In this document: positions 8,763 through 19,756 of the stretch, piece after piece | How the letters are laid out: each line of letters starts with the position of its first letter | Position numbering within the stretch: the stretch's first letter is position 1 | Source of the DNA: DAOMFB01 sp963721385 | Lineage (GTDB): Bacteria; Acidobacteriota; Thermoanaerobaculia; UBA5066 | NCBI GenBank assembly: GCA_963721385.1 | Contig: CAVRJB010000013.1 | Span: 806,001-870,000, forward strand | Direction: 5' to 3' | DNA: 64,000 nucleotides | Made by a program: the position numbers and the translations under genes | Notes under the pieces: generated by a model | The model's database searches: none | Told to the model about the DNA's origin: nothing | What the model saw: only the letters and a program-made list of their open reading frames with translations

Positions 8763-9227
8763 TCACGGCTTCGGAGGGAGGCCGATCCCGGCGGCGGCCC
8801 GGCGCGAGACGGCGCGCCGGAACCACGCGAACCGGCCGAGGAGCGCGCCCGGAAGGCCGAGCGCCTGGGCTGCCCACTTCGCGAAGTCGAAGTCGTCGCG
8901 CTGCCGCGCGATGAGGCCGCTCCCGTCGAAGACGATCTCGGAGCGGACGACGTTGACGACGGGCCGCGACCCGTAGCGGTACCGCGCCGTCCACGTGACG
9001 CTGCCGCGCCCGGCGCCGGCCTGGTCGACCTCGTACGAGACCGAGAATTCCTTCGCTCGCCCGGTCAGCGCAATCCACATCTTCCCGACGTCCGCTCCGT
9101 GCAGGAGGAAGACGGGGTCCTCGAAGCGGGCATTCTCGGCGTACATCGAGGCCATCGCCGGGCCGTCGCGCCGGGCGAAGGCGCCATAGAAGGAAAGGAG
9201 CGCCCCTCGCGTTTCGGCTGGATTCAT
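8763..9227 (-). CDS. SnoaL/NTF2-like protein
   Basis: Small protein of 154 residues with the pattern of the SnoaL/NTF2-like fold: an N-terminal helix pair (ETRGALLSFYGAFARRD), FEDPVFLLHG, and a long sheet with WTARYRYGSRPVVN and DDFDFAKWA near the C-terminus. Related proteins are isomerases, hydrolases or ligand-binding subunits; the exact role is unknown. Its ATG overlaps the stop of the HAD gene by four bases (ATGA), so the two are co-translated. The last 35 residues are rich in arginine and alanine and lie beyond the fold. Confidence 0.8.
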   Translation of the reverse strand: MNPAETRGALLSFYGAFARRDGPAMASMYAENARFEDPVFLLHGADVGKMWIALTGRAKEFSVSYEVDQAGAGRGSVTWTARYRYGSRPVVNVVRSEIVFDGSGLIARQRDDFDFAKWAAQALGLPGALLGRFAWFRRAVSRRAAAGIGLPPKP

Positions 9228-9847
9228 CGTTCCGCCACCACTTCTGCCCTGGCAAGGGCGAGTATCTCGTCGAACGACTCGAGTCGCCGGCCCGCACCGT
9301 AGCGGTAGCCCGCGAAGACGACCGGCGCGCGGCGCGCCGCCTCCTCGTCGAAGCGCGAGTCGCCGACGAAGACCGACTCGGCGAGCGGGATCCCGAGCTT
9401 CTTCGCCGCGAGGTGGAGGACCGCCGGGTCGGGCTTCCCCGCTCCCGCCTCGTCCGCCGCCGCGACGTCGGTCAGGAGAGGCCGGAGCCCGACGAGCGAA
9501 AGGACCCGCTCCGCGAGCGGCCGGTTGGTGTTCGTGGCGACGCAGGTGGCCACGCCCTGTCCCTTCAGGGCGGCGAGGACGGCAGGCGCGTCGAGGTTCG
9601 GGCGAATGGCCTCGAGGTGCCCTTCGAAGAAGCGGGCGTACGCCTCGTTGATCTCCCCGACGCTTCGCTCCGGCATGTAGGTCGCGCGGTCGGCCTCGGT
9701 CCCGTTGCCGTAAATGGCGTCGAAGGCCTCCCGCGTGACCTCCGGATGGCCGAAATGTCGGAGCGTCTCGTTGTAGACGGCGAACCAGGCGTCTTCGGAG
9801 AAGACGAGAACCCCGTCCATGTCGAGAAGAACCGCCCTCACGCCCAC
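9224..9847 (-). CDS. HAD-superfamily phosphatase (phosphoglycolate phosphatase-like)
   Basis: Haloacid-dehalogenase-type hydrolase of 207 residues with the nucleophile motif DMDGVLV (Asp9 and Asp11), a helical cap (about 15-85), ATNTNRP (motif II), GKPDPAVLHLA (motif III lysine) and GDSRFDEEAA (motif IV). It is probably a small-molecule phosphomonoesterase, but the substrate is not predictable. It is cytoplasmic and forms a two-gene unit with the SnoaL-like gene. The short gap to the divergent sthA gene (44 bases) must hold both promoters. Confidence 0.88.
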   Translation of the reverse strand: MGVRAVLLDMDGVLVFSEDAWFAVYNETLRHFGHPEVTREAFDAIYGNGTEADRATYMPERSVGEINEAYARFFEGHLEAIRPNLDAPAVLAALKGQGVATCVATNTNRPLAERVLSLVGLRPLLTDVAAADEAGAGKPDPAVLHLAAKKLGIPLAESVFVGDSRFDEEAARRAPVVFAGYRYGAGRRLESFDEILALARAEVVAER

Positions 9848-9891
9848 GGCATTCCAATCTTGACACGGACAGGCGAGAATCCCGTTTCGCC

Positions 9892-11286
9892 ATGCCCAGA
9901 TTCGATCTCTTCGTCATCGGCACCGGCCCGTCGGGCCAGCGCGCCGCGGTGCAGGCTGCAAAGCTCGGGAGGACCGTCGGCCTCTGCGAGCGTCGCGAGG
10001 TCGTCGGCGGCGTCTGCACGAATACCGGCACGATCCCGTCCAAGACGTTTCGGGAAGCGGTGCTCCACCTCTCGGGGATCGCGCAGCGCGGGATGTACGG
10101 CGCCTCCTACACGGTGAAAGAGAACATCACCGCCGAAGACCTCCTCTTCCGCTGCCACGTCGTCATCCAGCGCGAAATCGAGACCGTCCGCCTCCAGATG
10201 CGACGGAACGGCGTCACCGTCCTGAACGGGACCGCGTCGTTCACCGGTCCGAACCGGCTCGCCGTGACGGGCCAGGGGGGAACGACCGAGGTGGAGGCCG
10301 ACAAGATCGTCATCGCGACCGGTTCGTCGCCGTCCGCGCCTCCGGGCGTGACTGTGGACGGGGAGACGATCATCGACTCCGACACCCTTCTTTCCCTGAA
10401 GAAGCTGCCGAAGTCCCTGACCGTCATCGGCGCGGGCGTCATCGGGACCGAGTACGCCACGATGTTCGCGGCGCTCGGCATCGACGTGACCCTCGTCGAC
10501 CGCCGCCCCCGCCTCCTCGAGTTTCTCGATTTCGAGATCACCGAGGCGCTCCAGTTCATCCTCCGGCAGTGGAGCGTCAACCTGCGGCTCGGCGAGGAAG
10601 TGGCGTCGCTCGCGGTCGAGGGGCCGGGCCGAGCGGTGGCCATCCTCCGCTCCGGAAAGAAGATCGCCTCCGACATGATCCTCTTCACGATCGGGCGCCA
10701 GGGGGCGACGAAGGAGCTGAACCTCGCGGCGGCGGGCCTTTCGGCCGACGAGCGGGGGCGGCTGAAAGTGAACGAGAACTACCAGACCGGCGTTCCGCAC
10801 ATCTACGCCGTCGGCGACGTCGTCGGCTTCCCGGCGCTCGCGTCGACGTCCCTCGAACAGGGGCGCCTCGCGGCGTGCCACGCCTTCGGCGTTCCGGCCG
10901 CTTCGATGCCCCAGCTCTTTCCTTTCGGCATCTACTCCATCCCCGAGATTTCGATGGTCGGGAAGACGGAGGAGGAGCTGACGAAGGACGCCGTCCCCTA
11001 CGAAACGGGCCTCGCCCACTTCCGCGAGACCGCGCGCGGCGCCATCGTCGGCGACGCGGCGGGGATCCTGAAGCTCCTCTTCCACCGGGAGACACGGGGT
11101 CTCCTCGGCGTTCACATTCTCGGCACGAGCGCCACGGAGCTCGTCCACATCGGCCAGGCGGTCATCGGCCTCGGAGGGACGCTCGACTACTTCGTCGAGA
11201 CGGTCTTCAACTACCCTACCTTCGCCGAGTGCTACAAGGTCGCCGCGCTCGACGCCTTCAACAAGCTCGGCCCGAAGCCCGCCTGA
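9892..11286 (+). CDS. sthA: Soluble pyridine nucleotide transhydrogenase (Si-specific)
   Basis: FAD-dependent pyridine nucleotide-disulfide oxidoreductase-like protein of 464 residues, interconverting NADPH and NADH. The FAD-binding GTGPSGQRAAVQAAK comes first. The redox-motif region reads GGVCTNTGTIPSKTFREA with only one cysteine (Cys42), which separates SthA-type transhydrogenases from two-cysteine lipoamide or glutathione reductases. A second Rossmann motif (GAGVIGTEYATMFAALG), the YAVGDV FAD loop and the dimerisation domain are intact. The family assignment is strong; physiological direction is not visible. Confidence 0.9.
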   Translation: MPRFDLFVIGTGPSGQRAAVQAAKLGRTVGLCERREVVGGVCTNTGTIPSKTFREAVLHLSGIAQRGMYGASYTVKENITAEDLLFRCHVVIQREIETVRLQMRRNGVTVLNGTASFTGPNRLAVTGQGGTTEVEADKIVIATGSSPSAPPGVTVDGETIIDSDTLLSLKKLPKSLTVIGAGVIGTEYATMFAALGIDVTLVDRRPRLLEFLDFEITEALQFILRQWSVNLRLGEEVASLAVEGPGRAVAILRSGKKIASDMILFTIGRQGATKELNLAAAGLSADERGRLKVNENYQTGVPHIYAVGDVVGFPALASTSLEQGRLAACHAFGVPAASMPQLFPFGIYSIPEISMVGKTEEELTKDAVPYETGLAHFRETARGAIVGDAAGILKLLFHRETRGLLGVHILGTSATELVHIGQAVIGLGGTLDYFVETVFNYPTFAECYKVAALDAFNKLGPKPA

Positions 11287-11347
11287 GGCCGCGTCAGGCG
11301 CCAGCGATCGCCGCCGAGACTGACGTCGTTCTTTCGTCCCTCTGAAC

Positions 11348-12022
11348 ATGCCGCCGCACGCACTCACGATTCTCCTGCTCACGTCAGGAATCGTCCTGTC
11401 GGGCGCCCTGGCCGTGTGGGGTCAGTACTCCCCCTCGCGTCGGGTTCTCGTCTTCGCGTTCAAACCCCTCACGACGGCGCTCATTTGCGGCATGGCGGTC
11501 CTCCCGGTCCAGACCTTCGGCGGCCGCTATGGATGGGCAGTCCTCACGGGTCTTCTCTTCTCTCTGGCGGGCGACGTGTTTCTCATGTTGCCTGAGGACC
11601 GCTTTCGGGAGGGTCTTGCAGCCTTCCTCCTGGCCCACCTCTGTTACCTGATCGCCTTTACCGCAGGCGCCCCGTTCCTGGCGGCCGGACTGCCGTTCCT
11701 TTGCTGGCTCGTCCTCGGCGCCGTCCTCCTGCGCTTTCTCTGGCCGGGCATTCCCCCCGGCCTGCGGCTGCCCGTCGTCGTCTATGTGCTGACCCTGCTC
11801 TGCATGGCGGCCCAGGCCAACACCCGCATGATCCGAATATCGAGCGCCTCTTCCCTGCTTGCCTTCGCCGGGGCCGCGCTCTTCGTCCTCTCAGACGGTC
11901 TCCTGGCCCTGGACCGCTTCCGGAGGCGCTTTCGTTCCGCACGAGCGCTCGTGCAGATCACCTATTTCGTCGCGCAGTGGCTGATCGCGGCGTCCGTCAC
12001 CGTGCTTCGGCGGCCTCCGTGA
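11348..12022 (+). CDS. YhhN-family membrane protein (lysoplasmalogenase-like)
   Basis: Integral membrane protein of 224 residues with about eight hydrophobic segments. YhhN signatures are FKPLTTAL near the start, LAGDVFLMLP in the middle and FVLSDGLLALD near the end, with two conserved aspartates. Characterised eukaryotic relatives (TMEM86) hydrolyse lysoplasmalogens; bacterial roles are less clear. It stands alone between sthA and the convergent malate synthase gene, ending 30 bases before that gene's stop. Confidence 0.85.
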   Translation: MPPHALTILLLTSGIVLSGALAVWGQYSPSRRVLVFAFKPLTTALICGMAVLPVQTFGGRYGWAVLTGLLFSLAGDVFLMLPEDRFREGLAAFLLAHLCYLIAFTAGAPFLAAGLPFLCWLVLGAVLLRFLWPGIPPGLRLPVVVYVLTLLCMAAQANTRMIRISSASSLLAFAGAALFVLSDGLLALDRFRRRFRSARALVQITYFVAQWLIAASVTVLRRPP

Positions 12023-12052
12023 CCTCGTCGCCGGACGCTGATCGGATCCGAC

Positions 12053-14353
12053 TTAAGGAAAGATGTCGTGGACGTAGTCGTGCGCGGCCAGCGCGGTGCG
12101 GCTCGTGGTGCCGGCGGCCACTCGGCTGACGATCTCCTCGCGCGAGAGATCGAAGATCGCGTCGAGAATCTGCGCGCGTTCCTTCTCGCTGGCCTGTCCC
12201 ACGACGAAAAGCACGCGGGCGCTGTGCTGGATGTAGCGGGGCGACAGCAGCTGCCGTTTGAGCAGCTCCATGATCACGGGCGCCTTGGCCCGGTCGAATC
12301 GGCCCGGATCGCCGCGGCGGTCCTGCTCGGCGAAGAACGCGTACGTCCACTCGTTGTGGACCTCCCAGAGCTTCTGGAACAGCTCCGGCGTGAAGCGGGT
12401 GCCGGCCAGGACCCGCTCGGCGTTCTCGGCCGGCTCGATGCCGTCGTCCGTCAGCACCGGCCGCTTGAGAAAGCCGTCCTTCGTGACGACCGCCTGGTGG
12501 CGAAGGACGGTCCAGAGCCAGGAGACGTCGATCCGGTACGTGGCGAGGTCGTTCATGAACCGCAGCTTCAGCTCGTAGTCGTCGATGGCCGCGGCGAAGT
12601 TGCCGTTGAGGATCTGGAAGCCGTAGTTGGCCGCCATGTAGAAGGCGTGCTGAACGTGCTCGATCGTGATCTCACCCTTGGGCACGTCGTAGAGCGAATC
12701 CCAGAGCTCCCGGTTGAAGAGCCCTTCCGGGGTTTCCAGCTTCCGCTTGTCGATGACGAGGGGTGTGATCCTGCCTTGCGCGTTCAGCAGACCGCGGGAT
12801 CGCAGCAGCTGACGCTCCGCGTCGGAGAGACCGCTCGAGACCGTCGGCACCGGTTTCCCCTTCACGTCCACCGTCTCGAGCGGTGCATCAAGAAGCCGTT
12901 GGAGCTGCGCCAGCGGGGTGCGCAAGGGCGTGTTGCCCGCGCCGACATAGGCCGGCTCCGGGCTCGCGACCCAGCTTTGGCGATAGGTGTCGTAAAGCCG
13001 TCCCTTCGCCCGGTCGGCGAGAACGTCGTCCAGCGTGGGGAATTGACCGGCCGCAAGCGGCTCCTGCGGAACAAACGCCAGGCCAAGCAGGCGTTCCCGC
13101 GTCTTGTCCAGCACGATGGCCCGCAGGGCGAGCGGGTTGTATCGTGAGCGGCCGTACGGATCGCCGGCCTGGTAGATCATCACCGCCGCCATCCCGCCGA
13201 TGGGCCCTGCGGTGGCGAGCTCGCCGTTCTTCATGCCGGCCATCAGCATCAGCTGCGCGTTGTAGCGCTGATAGGCGATCATGTTGGGTGAGGCCATGCC
13301 GATCGTCTGGGGGTCGGGGAACACGCCCCCGGGATCGTCCTTCCAGATTTCGATGATGCTTCCCAGGTAGTCCCAGCGGCCGACGTTCGTTCCCAGCAGC
13401 CTGCGCCGCAGCACCCAGGCGATGGCGGGCAAGGCACGGCCGGCGTTGCCTTCCTCGTACAGGATCTTGATCTTCATCGTGCCGGCGGGTACGCCGATGA
13501 TCCCTTCCAGCCGCGCCAGGAGCTTCTCCACGATCAAGGCTTCCCGAGGCGTCTGCAGCTTCGGAATGTAGAAGTAGACGCCGGTGCCGGCCCGACGCAG
13601 CGCCTCGTAGTTGTTGACGACCCACAGAACGACGATGGCGATCATGCCGGGCGCCGGCTCGCCGTCGACGGTCACGTGGTCATAGCGCACGTGAAGGCCG
13701 GGGGGGCGGCCGAAGCGCGTCGGCCACCTCTCGGGAGGCGTGTTGATGGTGTACTGGCGTGTTTTTCCTTTCTTCACGACCTCGTAGGGACGTCCGGTCC
13801 AGCGCCCCTCGAAGATCTCCTTGGCGTTCTGCATGGCCGCGAAGATCCCGATCGGCTCGGTCGCCGGCGTGCCGTCGGGCCGGAAGTGGGGCGGGGCGGC
13901 GTCCTCGAAATCCGGCATGTTCATCGGCGCCGGGCTGTTCAGCGCGTTGAAAGCCATTTCCAGCGGATGCCAGGGCCCTGTGAGCTCCAGGCCGGGGTTG
14001 GCCAGCGGGTGGGCGTCCTTCGGGGGGGGCACCTCGTCATTGAGGCGCCAGCGCCACTCGCTCTCGCGTCCCAGAAAATTGTCTATCAGCCCCTGCACGA
14101 TGTGACGAAACGTCCAGGACTTTCCGCTCACCGGATCCTCGAAGGTTTCGTCCCACCTCGGCCATGCGTACCTCGTCCGGACGGGCTCGGGCGACCCGAG
14201 GAGTCGTCGGCGCGCTGTCAGGGCCGCTGCAATCGCCGGGCGAAGTTCTCGAGTGAGAACGGCGATCGTCTCTTCGACGTCGATGTCTCGTCCGTTCACC
14301 TTCCGGCTCGCGAAAAGGTCCGGAAATCCCTGAAGAACGTCGTTACGGATCAT
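12053..14353 (-). CDS. Malate synthase-like protein, divergent
   Basis: Protein of 766 residues related to malate synthase A (acetyl-CoA plus glyoxylate to malate). Family matches are the region around RPPGLHVRYDHV, FYIPKLQTPREA, AGTMKIKILYEEGNA (metal-binding glutamate) and LLGTNVGRWDYLGS. It is clearly longer than the usual 530-residue enzyme. The motif I recall as RPRGWH reads RPPGLH, so an active-site-region arginine is replaced by proline; function may differ. No isocitrate lyase is nearby. By eye, this gene uses CTG for leucine more than the CTC-rich genes around it, which may mean a different origin. Start is ATG 14353. Confidence 0.75.
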   Translation of the reverse strand: MIRNDVLQGFPDLFASRKVNGRDIDVEETIAVLTRELRPAIAAALTARRRLLGSPEPVRTRYAWPRWDETFEDPVSGKSWTFRHIVQGLIDNFLGRESEWRWRLNDEVPPPKDAHPLANPGLELTGPWHPLEMAFNALNSPAPMNMPDFEDAAPPHFRPDGTPATEPIGIFAAMQNAKEIFEGRWTGRPYEVVKKGKTRQYTINTPPERWPTRFGRPPGLHVRYDHVTVDGEPAPGMIAIVVLWVVNNYEALRRAGTGVYFYIPKLQTPREALIVEKLLARLEGIIGVPAGTMKIKILYEEGNAGRALPAIAWVLRRRLLGTNVGRWDYLGSIIEIWKDDPGGVFPDPQTIGMASPNMIAYQRYNAQLMLMAGMKNGELATAGPIGGMAAVMIYQAGDPYGRSRYNPLALRAIVLDKTRERLLGLAFVPQEPLAAGQFPTLDDVLADRAKGRLYDTYRQSWVASPEPAYVGAGNTPLRTPLAQLQRLLDAPLETVDVKGKPVPTVSSGLSDAERQLLRSRGLLNAQGRITPLVIDKRKLETPEGLFNRELWDSLYDVPKGEITIEHVQHAFYMAANYGFQILNGNFAAAIDDYELKLRFMNDLATYRIDVSWLWTVLRHQAVVTKDGFLKRPVLTDDGIEPAENAERVLAGTRFTPELFQKLWEVHNEWTYAFFAEQDRRGDPGRFDRAKAPVIMELLKRQLLSPRYIQHSARVLFVVGQASEKERAQILDAIFDLSREEIVSRVAAGTTSRTALAAHDYVHDIFP

Positions 14354-14492
14354 GGAAGCGGCCCTCCTTGGGGTGTCTTCCTGAGGGACGAGCCCGGATT
14401 CGGGCCAGGCTGCCTCATGATGCCGAGACTCTTGTGCAGCGTTCCGGCGAAGTCAATGGGACATTCATTCCAGCGGCGCAGATAATCGAAGG

Positions 14493-15074
14493 GTGAAACC
14501 TGTTCGCAGAGCCGGGGGGTCGACGGTCAAGTCCCCGAGGAAACGGCAGGCCCGCGGCACGGCGACGCCCTGCGGAGTCGTGCGTGTCGCCTACTTCGAC
14601 GGGCAGCTGCTCGGGACGGCAGACTTCGTCGACGAGCAGAGCTATTTTCGGACCAGATTGCGGCGGAGGAACCTCTTTCTCCACGGCGCGGGCGTCGTGT
14701 CCGGCCTTCAGGTAGCGGTGGCTCCGACGACAGGCCCCGGGGACCAGAGCGTCGTCGTGAAGCCGGGCTTCGCTTTCGATCCCCGCGGCGAGGAGATCGA
14801 AGTCTGCGAAACGACCGCCGTGCCCTTGCCCCCTCGGGGCCGGCGCCTCTTCGTGCAGCTGCTCTTCGTCGAGCGTCCCGCCGACCCCGTGCCGACGCCG
14901 GGCTCGCCGGCCGCCACTTCCGAGGACGAGCCGCTTCACTCCCGGATCGAAGAGACGTTCACGGTCGTACTGACGGAGACGGTCCGGGCGGATGCCCTGT
15001 CGATCGCGCGGCTGGCCTTCCGCCGCGGACGATGGCAGGTGGACCGCCGCTTCAAGCCGCCGCGCGCCTCCTGA
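14493..15074 (+). CDS. Hypothetical protein with 'YFDGQLLTADF'-type domain
   Basis: Protein of 193 residues with no signal peptide. A conserved pattern covers residues about 33-75: VAYFDGQLLGTADFVDEQ, a run of arginines and LHGAGVVSGLQV. I recall similar segments in proteins encoded near contractile injection systems and phage-tail-like particles, but none of those genes is visible here, so function is unknown. A basic N-terminal tail and a proline-rich linker (PADPVPTPGSP) flank the domain. It opens a run of small genes on the plus strand. Confidence 0.65.
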   Translation: MKPVRRAGGSTVKSPRKRQARGTATPCGVVRVAYFDGQLLGTADFVDEQSYFRTRLRRRNLFLHGAGVVSGLQVAVAPTTGPGDQSVVVKPGFAFDPRGEEIEVCETTAVPLPPRGRRLFVQLLFVERPADPVPTPGSPAATSEDEPLHSRIEETFTVVLTETVRADALSIARLAFRRGRWQVDRRFKPPRAS

Positions 15075-15140
15075 CGGCGCGGGGTGATGAGCGCAGAATA
15101 GGAGCACAGAACCGATGCGATTCGGCCGAACGAGGAGGCC

Positions 15141-15422
15141 ATGAAGCTGACCCGCCATTTCCAGCTGAACGAAGTCGGAACCGCGCCCAGGTATCAACTC
15201 CTCGTGGACGGCGTCCCGGCTGGCGCGCACGATTTTTTCGGCGTCGAGGAGAGCCTCGACACCGCCCCCGCCGGTGCCATCCTCGACCTGATGATCCAGA
15301 AAGGCGTCCAACGCACCACCGCGGCGGCGTTCCTCTGGGGCTTCCTCGAGGAGAAGAAGCGGCGCCAGGAAGCCGGCGGCGCGCTGTTCAGGTGGGAGAA
15401 GCTGCTGGAATGCGAGGAGTGA
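15141..15422 (+). CDS. Small hypothetical protein
   Basis: Protein of 93 residues, unrecognised. It begins MKLTRHFQLNEVG, contains two predicted helices and is charged at the C-terminus. A clear ribosome-binding site (GAGGAGG) sits a few bases before ATG 15141, which supports real translation. There is no signal peptide or membrane helix. It lies between two other short plus-strand genes, possibly in one transcript. Confidence 0.6.
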   Translation: MKLTRHFQLNEVGTAPRYQLLVDGVPAGAHDFFGVEESLDTAPAGAILDLMIQKGVQRTTAAAFLWGFLEEKKRRQEAGGALFRWEKLLECEE

Positions 15423-15534
15423 ACGCGCGCACCGCCATCCTGATCGGAGTCCTCGGGACGCCGCCTGTGCGTCGCCGGCGCGGGCGTAGACTCGCGCCGG
15501 GAAGCCGGCCAGGCTGACCCGACGAGGTGATGTC

Positions 15535-15750
15535 ATGGCGGACAGCGTGTACAAGGTCATCGAGCTCGTCGGTACGAGCAAGGAATCGTGGGAAAAGGCG
15601 GCGGCGTCGGCCGTGGCGGCGGCGTCCAGGAGCCTTCGCGACCTCCGGATCGCCGAGGTCGTCCAGCTCGACATGCAGATGGAGGCGGGGAAGATCGTCG
15701 CCTACCGGGCGAAGGTCAAGGTCTCCTTCAAGTACACACCAGGGAAGTAA
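15535..15750 (+). CDS. Dodecin family flavin-binding protein
   Basis: Protein of 71 residues matching dodecin over its full length: VYKVIELVGTS, SWEKAAASAVAAAS, LRDLRIAEVVQLDMQ and IVAYRAKVKVSFKY. Dodecins form hollow dodecamers that bind flavins and act as storage or buffering proteins in the cytoplasm. Length is typical. The gene follows a GACGAGGTG ribosome-binding region before ATG 15535. Confidence 0.92.
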   Translation: MADSVYKVIELVGTSKESWEKAAASAVAAASRSLRDLRIAEVVQLDMQMEAGKIVAYRAKVKVSFKYTPGK

Positions 15751-15858
15751 ACGCCGCGGCCCCGCAGGGCTGAAGGCGCAAGTCCGGCCGCGAGGAGCTG
15801 GCCGGAGCGGCTGCGGCTCGCCATCAAAGACCGGCCGAGAGATGATCGAACCCGGAGT

Positions 15859-16455
15859 ATGGAGAGCGCTTCGAGGGGTGCCGAAGCGAACGGCGGCGGC
15901 CGCGCCCGGCTCGCGGCCATCGCGGCGTTCGTCCTCGTCGAGGCGGCGATCTGCGCGTTCCGCGTGCTCGCGGTCAAGCCCCGATTGAGCGATCCCGGTC
16001 GGGTTCCGTATCTCTTCCTCTGGGGCTTTGCCGGCACGATCGTCGCGGCCGTCTTTCTTCTTCTTCGCCGGGACGCCTCGTGGAGACTCCCCCTCGCGCT
16101 TCTCGCGCCGGACGTCCTGCTCTTCGCCATCCAGCGCGCGATGAACAGCGTCGAGGGGCAGTTCTACGCCCTGAACTTCGTGACTCCCTGGCAGATCGGC
16201 GCCGTCGGCTCGTGGGCGGGCGGGATCTTCTCGCGCTTCCCGATCCCGTCGCCGGGCCCCTCCTGGTTCGGCAAGCCGACCTGGCGATGGGGGCTGTTCC
16301 TGGTCTATGGGTCGGTTCTCGTCCAGGCCACGGCGAAGCCCCGATTCCTGGACCCGCTTCTGGAGACGATCACGTTTCTCATGCTCTGCGGTTTTCTTCT
16401 CGGCACCGCTCTCCTCGTCATCGGAGGCGCGATGCGCCTCGCGAGGAGGCGCTGA
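15859..16455 (+). CDS. Hypothetical membrane protein
   Basis: Protein of 198 residues with four hydrophobic segments (about 18-38, 47-68, 77-92 and 165-192) and a central loop rich in glycine, proline and tryptophan. No family recognised. The C-terminus is arginine-rich, as for a cytoplasmic end. It sits between the dodecin gene and an acyl-CoA dehydrogenase with no evident link to either. Confidence 0.6.
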   Translation: MESASRGAEANGGGRARLAAIAAFVLVEAAICAFRVLAVKPRLSDPGRVPYLFLWGFAGTIVAAVFLLLRRDASWRLPLALLAPDVLLFAIQRAMNSVEGQFYALNFVTPWQIGAVGSWAGGIFSRFPIPSPGPSWFGKPTWRWGLFLVYGSVLVQATAKPRFLDPLLETITFLMLCGFLLGTALLVIGGAMRLARRR

Positions 16456-16581
16456 CGGGCGGGACGCTCGTGGCGCGGCCCCGCGTCGGACCGGAGATGG
16501 GTCTTTTGACGGATTGCCTTCCCCGGCCGCGGGTGGCAGGGTCGTGATCGCCTGCGGCCCGTGCGGCCGGGAGGAGGACCC

Positions 16582-18420
<1,839 letters not shown>

Positions 18421-18432
18421 GGGGATCGGCCG

Positions 18433-19242
18433 TCAGTCCGGGAAGAGCGGCGCCGAAAAGCGCGTCCCGGAAGGGAACGACAGCCCGAAGCGGTCGCGCA
18501 GCACCTCCAGCAGGTGCTCGGGGTCACGGATCGTCTCCGTCCGGACGCCGCCCGCGTCGCCGAGGGTCAGCTCGCGGTCGCGGAGCGTCATGCGGGTCGC
18601 GAGCCCTTGCCGCTGCACGACGAGGCTCGTCGTGAAGGGCGATTTCGGCCAGGTGCTCGTGAACCAGTTGGCGACTTCGAAGTCCACGGGCTGCTGGGGC
18701 TCCTCGGTGAACGCGTAGAGGTCCTGCCACCCGTCGCCCTCGTCGCTCTCCAGCACCCAAGACGTTCCTTCGAGGCGCTGCCGGAACCGGGACATGCCGA
18801 CCCGAACCTCGTGGCCGGCCGCGAGCGGGAGCGGGCGGATCGGCCCGCCGCCGCCGAAACCGACGTCGGCGAGGAAACGACCTTCCGCGAGGTCGATGAC
18901 GAGGAGCATGTGCGTTCGGGGGCGGACGACGCCGGGCGGCGCGCCCGAGCGCACCCGCGCGGCGAGCGGCGTCACCGCAAAGCCGAGCGCCGTGAGCACG
19001 GCCCCAAAGAGCGTGTTCTGCTCGAAGCAGTAGCCGCCGCGCCGGCCCGAGACGAGCTTGGCCTGGAGCGAGGCGAGGTCGAGCAGGATCGGCTTTTCGA
19101 GGAGGATGTCGAGGTTCTCGAACGGAATCGTCGACGCGTGCGCCTCGGTCAGCGCGGAAAGGACAGCTGGTCCCGCTTCACGCGGCCCCAAATAGCCTAT
19201 CCGCGCAAAATACGCATCGAGGTCGATCGTCTCGTCGGTCAC
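18433..19242 (-). CDS. nat: Arylamine N-acetyltransferase
   Basis: Acetyl-CoA-dependent arylamine/arylhydrazine N-acetyltransferase of 269 residues with a complete Cys-His-Asp triad: Cys72 in RRGGYCFEQN, His111 in RTHMLL and Asp126 in LADVGFG. Length is normal and the protein is cytoplasmic. It is a lone gene, convergent with the acyl-CoA dehydrogenase and only 12 bases from its stop, so the two transcripts must overlap or stop very tightly. Confidence 0.92.
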   Translation of the reverse strand: MTDETIDLDAYFARIGYLGPREAGPAVLSALTEAHASTIPFENLDILLEKPILLDLASLQAKLVSGRRGGYCFEQNTLFGAVLTALGFAVTPLAARVRSGAPPGVVRPRTHMLLVIDLAEGRFLADVGFGGGGPIRPLPLAAGHEVRVGMSRFRQRLEGTSWVLESDEGDGWQDLYAFTEEPQQPVDFEVANWFTSTWPKSPFTTSLVVQRQGLATRMTLRDRELTLGDAGGVRTETIRDPEHLLEVLRDRFGLSFPSGTRFSAPLFPD

Positions 19243-19337
19243 CGCTCGGCTCCTCCCTGCGGGCGATTCTAGGGGCCGGCAGCCGGGGAGTCTCCTACGG
19301 GCGCCGTGAGGTAAAACGGGCTCGGGAGGAGACTCTG

Positions 19338-19679
19338 ATGAGCGAAGTTTCGCCCGGCGAAGTTCCCGCGTGGAGGCCCGTCCGCCCCGACGTGGCGCAC
19401 GGCGTCGTCGGAAAGGCGCTCTTCGAGGGAGAGGTGAAGGTGACTCTGATTCGGGTCCTGCCCGGCGGTGCCTTCACGTCGCACCGAGACGCCTGGGGAC
19501 ACCTCTTCTGCTTCCTCTCGGGCGAGGGGCGCGTCCGCGTCGGTGAGAGCACCCGGGTGGCCCGGGCCGACGTCGTCGTCGCGGTGCCGCCTGGCGAGGC
19601 CCACTCCTACGAGAACACGGGGCGCGAGGACCTCGTCCTCATCTCGCTGAATCTCCCGGTGGCGGCCGGAGCGCTTTAG
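19338..19679 (+). CDS. Cupin-domain protein
   Basis: Single cupin_2 domain of 113 residues. The first cupin motif lies around TSHRDAWGHLFCFLSGEGRVRV and the second around VPPGEAHSYENTG; histidines in each could bind metal. It is either a small enzyme or a sensor and its substrate is unknown. A GGAGGAG ribosome-binding site precedes ATG 19338. The gap upstream (19243-19337) separates it from the divergent acetyltransferase gene. Confidence 0.85.
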   Translation: MSEVSPGEVPAWRPVRPDVAHGVVGKALFEGEVKVTLIRVLPGGAFTSHRDAWGHLFCFLSGEGRVRVGESTRVARADVVVAVPPGEAHSYENTGREDLVLISLNLPVAAGAL

Positions 19680-19756
19680 AAAAGCGCGGCCGAAGGGGTG
19701 GACGTCCGCCGAAATCTGGCCGAAGCTCGAGAAGTGGAGTTGAAGGGAGGCGCGCC

